A stretch of DNA of 64,000 bases from contig SWBL01000087.1 in the NCBI GenBank assembly GCA_024195585.1, positions 62,001 to 126,000 on the forward strand, written 5' to 3'. The translations under genes were made by a program, and so were the position numbers. How positions within the stretch are numbered: the first letter of the stretch is position 1; each line of letters opens with the position of its first letter. Below are positions 55,478 to 64,000 of this stretch, in pieces. Under the pieces are notes generated by a model. The model was not told the DNA's origin. It did not search any database and worked only from the letters and a program-made list of their open reading frames with translations. Source of the stretch: Aureobasidium sp. EXF-3400. Its lineage: Eukaryota; Ascomycota; Dothideomycetes; Dothideales; Saccotheciaceae.

Positions 55478-57116
55478 ATGCGTTCGTTCTTTACATTGCC
55501 CGTCCTAGCCGCAGTTGTTGCAGCTGCACCCAGACCACAAGACATCGACTTCGATCAGGTCGAACAGGCTGCGGATCCAGTCATCATTACTCCTGCCATC
55601 GATGTTGCTACTCAAGTAGCAACAGTAGCAGCTGTCACCGAACAGGCTGCCGCAGCCTCTGCCGCTGTCTCTGCAGAACCCGCTGTTAACAGTGCGTTAC
55701 CAGTTAACGAGCGGGACCTCGTTGGCAGAGACTCGGCCTGCGCAAAACAGAAACCTGGAAATGGACCAGTTGCTAGCCCTGACACACCAGAGGCCTTTCT
55801 CGCACTTGGTCAGTTGTCCGTGAGTCCAGTCCAGTCTACTTCTATGTATGCTCTAAGCATAACTGACCTTTAAAAGAGCATGAGCACAGCCGTCGCTACA
55901 CCTTACGGCTACTCCCAAGTGTTCGCCAACCAGAATGCTTCTCTCAGTGCCAGCGCGTACATGGGTCTATACACTCTGAACAGTTATGATGTCCCCGGGT
56001 GTCAGTCAATCTGTGATCAGAATTCTGGATGTGTTGCGTTCAACATGTACGCAGAGCGGGACCCGACTGTGAACCCAGACCCATCGCAGTGTCCCAATCC
56101 AGCCAGTACCACCAACTACAAGGTATGTAATGTTCCAAGGCTCAAGAAATATGAGACTCACATTTGCAGTGTACTATCTGGGGCGCACCTGTGTTTCAGG
56201 AACAAGCAAATAACTTCGGTCAATGGCGCGCTTCTTTCCAAGTTGTTATTGCTGCATCGAATGCATACAACAAAAACGCACCTCCACCTTCCGTCGCTGG
56301 CTTTACCGATCCTGTTGGCTTGGGAGGTGCCACCAATGCTCCCTTGGACTCCAATGGCAAAAATACTTTTATGGGCAGCAAGTTCTTCCCCTTTTCGCAG
56401 CAGCAGGGCTTCACCCTCGAGTCCTGTACCAGCGCCTGTACAGCACAGACCGCTTACAACAAAGCTCATCCTAACAAGGATGGCAGCTTTATGACTTGTG
56501 CTTTCGTGAATGGATACGTCCTTTCGAGAAATGGTGTTCCTCAGGGTCTTTACTGCTCTATGTACAATCAGACATGGGCTACATCTTACGCCACCAACTA
56601 CGTGAGTACATTAACAACGGAATGACGGCTATGGCTTGTTCTAACCATCACGTGCAGGGCCAATACCGCGGTTCAGTCAGATACACTGTCAGCAACAGCT
56701 ATGCATACTCCGTTGTCACTCGCCCCACGATCCCTGCAGGTATCTACTGTCCCCAAGGGTTCTCAGAAGCCAACAAGTCTTGCGGAAAATACTCTCTGGT
56801 GCCTTCTTCCCTGGCCGTCATCCCGTCGATCTTCAATACATCGGGCAATATGTCGACCTGTGGACTATATTGTCTGGCCAACCCTGGTTGTCTCGCATGG
56901 TCTACGTTTGACAATGAGTTGTCGTGGCCATACGAAGAGGACGACTCGGCTACTCCACCGCGTTGTCAATTCTACACCCAGAGCGTGGCTGATATCATTG
57001 ATGAGTACGATTACCAGGAGTGGCTCTATAATCTTGATGGCTCATATGCTACCTTGTTTGACTATGATTGCTTTGATACGCAAGGTAACCTCTGCGGAGA
57101 GCCACAGCAGAGGTAG
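55478..57116 (+). CDS. Secreted cysteine-rich protein with apple/PAN-like repeats
   Basis: 492 residues from exons 55478-55819, 55877-56122, 56170-56601 and 56658-57116. The signal peptide is MRSFFTLPVLAAVVAAAPRP. An Ala/Val-rich propeptide-like stretch follows, ending near the dibasic-like ERDLVGRDSAC. The mature part has three cysteine groups with similar local patterns (PGCQSICDQNSGCVAFNMY, LESCTSACTAQ with MTCAFVNGY, and STCGLYCLANPGCLAWSTF), close to the C-x3-C-x5-C-x2-F pattern of apple/PAN-like fungal secreted proteins. N-glycosylation sites occur (NQTW, NTSG). A role in wall or carbohydrate binding is likely from the pattern but not shown. It lies directly downstream of the secreted GH115 enzyme on the same strand. 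Confidence 0.82.
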
Positions 57117-57565
57117 GGTAGAGGATAAGCGTTTGTTGACACAGACACTTAATTGTTTAATTCTAGATAATGTAATATTTAATCGTCAGCTGTACCTCGG
57201 TATTTCGAATACTTCCTTAGTTTCTATGAATTGATCTAGCCGGTGATAGAAGCCTAGCGCTCTACGCGAGCATAAAAGACACGACCATCGAAGCATGGAA
57301 CAAAGCTAATAGCACACATGCGACAAGCAACTGGACACCCGCGACTTGGACGAGCTGAAAAGCACTAAAATCAGCCTCGGCAGGGTCTCAACGGCGTGGC
57401 TTGCTAGTGAGATACTACCCGGACAAGACGAGTCAGATAGCTCCTATTAGTCTGCAATATCATCCAAGCTAGCCCAGCCTCTGTTCACATACATCTCTTA
57501 CTCTGTATCGATTGATATTGTTCTTGTCTTCGGCCTATCTGCTCAACCTGCCTGAGGATCAGAAG
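57117..57565. other. Intergenic region before the ureohydrolase gene
   Basis: 449 bp. The frame of the next gene is open upstream to about 57512, but its first ATG is at 57566. Nothing else was recognised. Confidence 0.45.
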
Positions 57566-58996
57566 ATGCTGTTTGGATGGGCTGTTCTGCTGCAACTTGT
57601 GTGGATATTATTGGCGCTGGCAGAGCATCATATTGATCATGCAGCCATACAAGCCCAAGAACGCGAGTTAGCCAGGAAATGGGGTCGTCCTGTAAGTCTT
57701 AAGATCCCCATCTGTTGATATCAATCGTTTCCAAGTCCGCAGAACGCTGTATTCCAGAAAGAGAGATGTATGCTAACATTCTTGGTGGTTCAGGCAAGCT
57801 TTGCTGGCTTGGTCACTTTTGCTCATTTACCCTATACGCAGTGCTTGAACAGCTTGCGGCACAAGTATGATGTAGCGATCATAGGCGCGCCATTTGATAC
57901 TGGAACCACTTACCGCAGCGGTAGGCATTGAGATTGTATCATGTTACCGAGTACAAGACACTGACGGTTGGTTTTTTCAGGCGCAAGATTCGGCCCCAGA
58001 GCCATCCGACAAGCATCGATGCGGCAAACAGCCTATCGAGGCTTCAATGCACGAGCAAGTATAAACCCATATAGATCGTGGGCTCGAGTCCTGGATTGTG
58101 GAGATATCCCCATAACGCCGCTGGATAACCAAGTAGCGATGAGACAAATGTCAGAGGCATACATGGAGCTAGGGTCTCGAGTGCCTGCTTTTGATGCTGA
58201 AAAAACGCGCGATGGTGTTGACGAGGAGTATGCGAGATATCCCAAATTGGTCACCTTGGGAGGTGATCATTCCGTTGCCTTGCCAGCCTTGAGAGCGCTT
58301 CATGAGCTGTATGAGAAGCCGATTGCTGTAGTGCATTTTGATGCTCATTGTGATGTGAGTATTTATTCCTGACTCGTCAGCTGTCAAACGCTTAACATTG
58401 AGATTCGATAGACCTGGCCCGGCCTCAAGCAAGAGGACGATGAGTACTGGTTCAGTGAGCAGGCCAATTACAACCACGCTTCAGTCTTCTGGAACGCAGC
58501 TCAAGAAGGACTGTTAGCGAATGGATCTTGCACCCACGCAGGACTCAGGAGTCGCTTGACAGGAACGAGTTTCCAAGACTATGAAAATGACGTACAACAG
58601 GGTTTTATGCAGATTGAGGTTGACGATATCGACCGATGGGGCGTTGAGGGTATTGCTGAAAAGATCATAGCCAGGGTAGGTACAAAGATTCCAGTGTATC
58701 TCAGCATCGACATAGACGTCCTCGATGTGGCGTTTGCGCCGGCAACTGGCACCCCTGAGGCAGGTGGTTGGTCGACCAGGGAACTGATTAGAATATTGAG
58801 AGGCGTTGAAGGGTTGAATGTTGTTGGTGCGGACATCGTCGAAGTGGCACCTGCTTATGATGGTGCGGGCGAGCCTACGTCTATCGCGGCTGCACAGATC
58901 GTTTACGAGGTTGTGACCAGTATCGTGAAGAGAGGGTTAACAGCAGACGCCAATGATAGCAAAGCACAAAAGCATCACCTCAGAGATGAGCTTTGA
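57566..58996 (+). CDS. Agmatinase/ureohydrolase family enzyme with secretory N-terminus
   Basis: Mn-dependent ureohydrolase that releases urea from agmatine or a related guanidino compound. Exons 57566-57691, 57794-57920, 57981-58354 and 58412-58996 give 403 residues. Metal ligands are present: GGDHS (His181), DAHCD (Asp205, His207, Asp209) and SIDIDVLDVAFAPATGTPEA (two Asp near 305-310). The intron at 58355-58411 falls directly after DAHCD. Also typical are FDTGTTYRSGARFGPRAIR and GADIVEVAPAYD. Unlike cytosolic or mitochondrial agmatinases, the N-terminus MLFGWAVLLQLVWILLALAE is a signal peptide or anchor, placing the enzyme in the secretory pathway. Similar extracytoplasmic members exist in fungi; the true substrate is open. 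Confidence 0.9.
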
Positions 58997-60349
58997 CGTG
59001 GTTGTATTCGGCAAAGACATCAAAATTGAGAGCCCATCGATTACTGAATGGATCCGTGTATGCCATCTATTACGCGTTGTGACAGCTCACATTGAGGATT
59101 GGTTCTGATAGATATTCTTGATCTGTCGTCCGGATCGCGCAGGAATGTGGCCGCGGATGCACACTGGACAGTCGAGGTCAACACAAGCTCGGTCTGAGGG
59201 ACCTTGAGCAAGTCAGGCGTGCCGACAATTGGTCTGGATTGTTCTTGGTAGCGAGCAATGAGCACATGAAGATGCTGTCAGCTTCTGCAGCAAGCCGTGA
59301 AGGCCAATTGGTACTGTATCACATTGGGTTGAGTGTGGTAACGGCAAAGTACATGCAGATAGATTGGTGATGTTGTGCGGAGTGAGGGACAGGTGAAGGG
59401 CGGTGAGGATGGCAGCAACAAAGATTGTGGAATGGTCAGCATTCATTCTGCAAGCGATGATGAAGTTGATGCAAAGGAGTTTATGCGGGAGGTGGAGAGG
59501 CGAGCCGTCACAAAGTCGTAGAGAGTGGTTGAGTGGAAGGGCAGATCCGAACGTGTGGTTTTGGGTGCATGGAGACCCGCGCGGAAGTGGGAGATGGGCA
59601 CCAAGCGACAGCCACAAGCGCGTTAGATGCGGAGGGTGTGCATGAAAGCTGCAGCCACGGCCTGTCGAGGCCTGTGACGAGAATGCAAGATGCACAGGTT
59701 GCCTGCTGCTAGAGTCACGTTAACTCGACGTTGGAGACGAAGAGATGGACGATGAGTATTTGGCAATCGTGTTTACGAATCAGCTAGGACGCGTCAGGGA
59801 GAGCGACAGCTGACCGCCTCACAGCCCTATTCAGTGGAGATGGAGGGCAATAGGCAGATTTAGAGTTTGGGCTTCTGGATGTGGTATGCAGCACATGTGG
59901 ACGATAAGCAAGCTGAGAAGTTGTTTTGCGGCCGGAGTGAAAAGTAACTGGTCGCGTGCAGTTGTTGGAAGGAATAGATTGATGGGGAAAATCGGTCATC
60001 TGCGCCCATAAACCTGGTCCGAAAGCGTTACTATAGAGCAGGAACGAGCGAGAGATTGGCTAGCTTGGGCCCCGGCTACCGGATCGATCATCGCCACTGC
60101 AATCGGCTTGCATGGCGTACCTGAAGACGCCGCCCTCAAGGTCTTTCCATTTTGTAACTTGCTACCTCTACAACCCCCCCGGAGTGCAATAGACGGCAGT
60201 AGAAGATGCTGACTACTCTCGAGTGGTGGCAATTGTAATCCTCGACTCGTCCATCATCTTCGTCCCTTCGCTTTTTGTTCTGCTTTTTGTCCCGCCCAAG
60301 ACACTCCCGAACCGAGGGCTTTTCCACCCTGGTCACCACCTTCCTCATT
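58997..60349. other. Intergenic region, no gene supported
   Basis: 1.35 kb between two plus-strand genes. The longest frame (59213-59695, minus, 160 residues) is His/Leu/Pro-rich without domain or splice support. The last 100 bp are CT-rich, as expected for a promoter and leader of the ABC transporter gene. Confidence 0.45.
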
Positions 60350-63300
60350 ATGGACTCAGCACCCCTCGATAATCCCACGGCTACAGTCTACATGAAACAC
60401 CACCGCCATGGTCATTGGGTTGCCGAGCATAAAGCCCAGCGTCTTCTGTCCATTGTACACTTCGCATACCCCATCGTACTGCTCGTCTTCTTCCTCACCA
60501 CCTTCACCGTTCGCAGCATCGTGACTGCCAGGAGTAACGGACCCGACGATACCAAGTCCGAACCGCAACTGGGCCCTGGCGGCAAGCCTTTGCCCAAGAA
60601 AAAAGCACCCGTCGACAATACCAAGAATACTGTCCTTGATTTTAGCAGACCCCGCAAGTTGCTCTTCCAGTGGTTGTCTCTGGCAGCAACTCTCACTCTC
60701 GCTGGCAATGCCGTCACTGTAATAGTTCATGCCCTGTATGCGCGTAACGAAGAATGGTGGTGTGGCCAAGCCACAGTTGTAAGCCAGTTCAGCAAAGACA
60801 CACATCTCCCTGCCTCTACTAAGTATTCTATAGGTCTACATTGTGGGCGCATTCATGGTTTACACTCTGATGCTCATCTCCATTTTTGATACGCAACCCT
60901 CTCCCACTTGGGCCCATGCTTCATCATGGGCTCTCGCCGCCGCAATGGAAGTCCTTCTCCTCGCTTCTTCGTTCGCTCTTTATACCCATGCACATCACGA
61001 ACCCAAGGTCGGAGACCCGTCAGGAGGTCACCTGGAAAGAGAAATGACCGAGTGGGAAATTACTGAAGTCACATTGGATTTGGTCCGCATCATCCTGCTC
61101 TTAGCCCTCGTGGCATTCTACATTCTTTTCGTCACCCTGCACGCGAGAAGCCAAAGAAAGCAGAGCGACGACCAGGCTTCTACAAGCGAAACCACCGGAC
61201 TCCTTGCTGAAGATCGTGCCGAGGCTGGTGCCGTCAATGGATCTGCCAACGGAGCTAATGGATATGGTGCCACTCAGCCAAATGGTCACAACAAGCCGAA
61301 AAAGGCTGCAGACGCCCCTGCTGGTTGGGAAAAGCCAACGACAACACCTTCTAGAAGTTGGTGGGAATACATCAGAGGTTACTCCCTGTTCTTCCCATAT
61401 CTCTGGCCTTCCAAAGACCGCAGGTTACAAATTGCTGTCGTCATATGTTTCGCCATCATGCTTGTTCAACGCGGTATCCAGTTTTTGGTGCCTGTCCAGG
61501 CTGGCAAAATAACTGATGATCTTGCCGATGAAGACAAACCTGGTATGCCTTGGAAAGCCATCTGCCTCTACATCTTCTACCGCCTTCTTCAGGGGAATAA
61601 CGGCCTGCTCGGTGCGACTCGATCCATCATTTGGATCCCGGTCAGTCAATACTCTTTCCGCGAGCTCTCAGTTGCCTCCTTCGAACACGTGCATAGTCTG
61701 AGCTTGGATTTCCATCTGGGTAAGAAGACTGGCGAGGTTCTATCCGCTCTGGGCAAGGGTAACGCTATCAACAACTTCCTCGAATCGGTTACATTCCAAG
61801 TTATCCCCATGCTGGTTGACCTGTTTGTCGCCATTGGTTATTTCTTGATCAAATTCGACGTCTACTATGCACTGATTGTCGCTGTTGTCACGTTCTGGTA
61901 TATTTACCTGACCATTCGCATGGCCCAATGGCGTGCCGAGATTCGCAGACAGATGGTGAACTCAGACAGAGAAGTTGATGCTGTTAAGAATGACTCCATG
62001 GTCTCATACGAGACTGTCAAATACTTCAACGCCGAAGCGTACGAGTTCAACAGATACCGTGAGGCTGTCGACAAATATCAGAAGGCAGAATATTCGGTTG
62101 TCCTCTCATTGAACTTCATGAACGTCACACAAAACATGGTCTTCATGGTTGGTTTGATGGTCGCAAGTTTTGTTGCTGCTTACCAAGTCACTACTGGCCA
62201 ACGCAGTGTCGGTAAATTTGTGGTTCTGTTGACATATATGGCTCAGTTGCAGGGACCACTGAACTTCTTTGGCACCTTCTACCGCATGATCCAGAGTGCC
62301 ATGATCAATTCCGAGCGCATGCTTGAGCTGTTCAAAGAGCAGCCAACCGTTGTAGATGCTCCAGGAGTCACGACTTTGCCTAGCTGCGAAGGTGATGTCC
62401 GCTTCAACGACGTTCACTTCGCCTACGACTCCCGCAAGCCTGCTCTCAAGGGCCTGGACTTCCATTGTAAGCCTGGTACCACAACTGCTCTGGTTGGAGA
62501 ATCTGGCGGCGGCAAGTCGACTGTCTTCCGTCTGCTTTTCCGCTTCTACAACTCTGAGTCTGGCACAATCCAAATCGATGGTCATGATGTTGCCGACGTA
62601 TCTATCGACAGTGTCCGCAGACACATCGGTGTTGTTCCTCAAGACACAGTCCTCTTCAACGAAACGCTAATGTACAACCTCAAGTACGCCAATCCTGCAG
62701 CCAGCGATGAGGATATCTACGAAGCCTGCAAAGCCGCCTCGATCCACGAAAAGATCCTCTCATTCCCTGACGGCTACAACACCAAGGTTGGCGAGCGTGG
62801 TCTTCGTCTCTCTGGTGGTGAGAAGCAGCGTGTCGCAATCGCTCGTACCATTATCAAGGATCCTCGCATTATTCTGCTCGATGAAGCTACTGCTGCTCTG
62901 GACACTGAGACCGAGGAACACATCCAGGAGGCTCTCATGACTCTTGCCCAAGGCAGAACTATGCTCGTGATTGCGCATCGTCTTTCTACTATCACCATGG
63001 CTGATCAGATCTGTGTTCTTCACGAAGGTCGTGTTGCTGAGCGTGGAACACACCAGGAGTTGCTTGATATGAAGGGCAAGTACCACTCGATGTGGCGCAA
63101 GCAAGTCCGCGCCCAGAGAGCAGCTGAGGAAGCAAAGGTACTCAAGGACAAAGCCGAAAGATTGCGAAGAGAAAGCCGAAGTGGTGAAGTACCACAAGAA
63201 GGTGATAACTCGGCCGGCAGCAGCGAAGATGAGAAAGAGAGACAACGAAGCGCACAAAAGTCTCAGAACATGCAGGCTCCTGTCGATGCTGGTGAAGCTC

Positions 63301-63356
63301 CTACAGAACTTGCACGACAGCAAGAAGGAAGCAGCAAACCTCCTGGGCACCCCTGA
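60350..63356 (+). CDS. HMT1: ABC half-transporter, HMT1/ABCB6 type
   Basis: Vacuolar or endosomal ABC exporter related to S. pombe Hmt1, which gives heavy-metal tolerance; relatives also include Atm1. Exons 60350-60778 and 60834-63356 encode 983 residues. An extra N-terminal membrane domain (about residues 25-250, five hydrophobic segments) distinguishes HMT1/ABCB6 from Atm1. The exporter TM domain follows with FFPYLWPSKDRRLQIAVVIC, FEHVHSLSLDFHLGKKTGEV and SYETVKYFNAEAYE. The NBD has Walker A GESGGGKST (about 698), the Q-loop region VVPQDTVLFN, signature LSGGEKQR (about 802), Walker B IILLDEA (about 822) and the H-loop IAHRLST. The C-terminus is a charged coiled-coil tail with a disordered end. 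The start at 60350 is preferred over a frame open from 60275, since it gives a compact hydrophilic head. Confidence 0.94.
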
Positions 63357-63857
63357 GTATAGCCCTTTTTAATTCTCTTTCTTTTTCTTCTCTTTTCAAC
63401 TGCATGGACGGGTAATAATATGGTTCGTCTGGATTGATGTTTTTGCTCGGGTCATCTTTCACGCTCCTTCCTCACATGATTGCATACTCCTGGCGTTCTT
63501 GTTTTCGACTCGTTCTTGCTTAGCCTACTGACCTCTGGTTCTTTCCTTTCTCTGTTCTTTTGGTGCACACATCAAAAACTGCATGGCAAAAACATCAATT
63601 GTGGAAGGCGGAAAAGAAAAAGGTCGTTCCCTAATCTCTGTATAGAAGACACATATGTCGACGCCGACAACCAAAATGCAAATTGTACACATCTTGTCGT
63701 TTTTGTCAAAATATGCATGTGAAAAGGTATACGGAGTTTCAATTTAACACCGAGAGTCAATTTACCTCGGTTCCTTCAAGCCCCTCGACTTGTGATCTCA
63801 TCGTCTGTGACAACCTTGACAACTTTGCAACATGGATACATACCACCATACACAGCC
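63357..63857. other. Intergenic region between HMT1 and the right-edge gene
   Basis: 501 bp. A T- and CT-rich 3' flank follows the transporter; the rest is a probable promoter. No other gene was seen. Confidence 0.5.
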
Positions 63858-64000
63858 ATGGCAGCATTGTCGCAAGCATCAGCAGTAAACACATTCCTCT
63901 ACCTCCTGGATCTTTGCATCTACTAACCCCTTGACCTACGCAGGCCGCCCTAGCCCGCCTCCGCGCCTTCAAACCTCCACCATCGCAATACACCAAACTA
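63858..64000 (+). CDS. Start of a further gene, truncated by the window edge
   Basis: Proposed first two exons: 63858-63884 (nine codons, MAALSQASA) and 63944 to the window end (AALARLRAFKPPPSQYTKL). The intron 63885-63943 has a GTAAAC donor, a perfect CTACTAAC branch point and a CAG acceptor. The join keeps frame and gives an Ala/Leu-rich helix followed by a proline stretch. A short first exon with a branch-point-bearing intron is typical here. There is too little protein to name it. Confidence 0.5.

Noticed and set aside
59213..59695. Minus-strand open frame of 160 codons
   Set aside because: His/Leu/Pro-rich, no domain, no intron signals and no sensible promoter context; treated as chance.

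Overview
This is a window of nuclear DNA from a filamentous ascomycete. The evidence is about thirty protein genes with short introns (mostly 47-65 nt, GT-AG, with CTAAC or CTGAC branch points 10-20 nt before the acceptor), gene families typical of Pezizomycotina (fungal rhodopsin-domain protein, Zn2Cys6 regulator, GH115, Kes1-type OSBP, HMT1-type ABC half-transporter), and housekeeping genes (PIS1, NOT1, Cdc15-like F-BAR, APRT, kynureninase, KDEL receptor). The short introns and family mix suggest a dothideomycete, but this is inference. I saw no rRNA, tRNA, transposon or CRISPR array. All exon coordinates were worked out by hand from frame, splice sites and family motifs, so single-base errors are possible.

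Left part (1-9.6 kb): the 3' end of phosphatidylinositol synthase is followed by the most interesting region, a compact uracil-catabolism (URC-type) gene cluster. It holds a FUR1-like uracil phosphoribosyltransferase (766-1708, -), a Zn2Cys6 regulator resembling URC2 (2362-4854, +), the GTP-cyclohydrolase-II-like URC1 (4974-6564, -), a second, bacterial-type uracil phosphoribosyltransferase (7155-7824, -) and the DUF1688 protein URC4 (8129-9559, +). Every promoter region of the cluster carries one or more copies of a CTGCGGCT element containing a CGG triplet, often paired or inverted. This is a good candidate operator for the cluster's own zinc-cluster regulator. Together the genes would activate uracil to a nucleotide-level intermediate (phosphoribosyltransferases), open the ring (URC1, URC4) and switch the set on together (URC2).

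Middle (9.6-36 kb): a four-TM fungal membrane glycoprotein, kynureninase, an SDR oxidoreductase, a Kes1/Osh4-type sterol/PI4P carrier, the CCR4-NOT scaffold NOT1 (2.2 k residues), an F-BAR/SH3 Cdc15-type protein, an RBR ubiquitin ligase with a GC-AG intron, an ERD2 homologue with a long acidic tail, and a BTB-like nuclear-type protein.

Right (36-64 kb): a mitochondrial-type membrane protein and an orphan acidic protein sharing a 260-bp divergent promoter, RidA/Mmf1, adenine phosphoribosyltransferase, a fungal rhodopsin-domain protein, an aldo-keto reductase, a small MYND protein, a zinc-finger plus TENA/THI-4 fusion, a UPF0390 protein, a secreted GH115 alpha-glucuronidase next to a secreted Cys-rich protein, a ureohydrolase with a secretory N-terminus, an HMT1-like ABC transporter, and the first two exons of a further gene at the right edge. 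Several genes have splice features a plain ORF caller would miss: in-frame introns without stops, an ATG-only first exon, a GC donor and a two-codon last exon.
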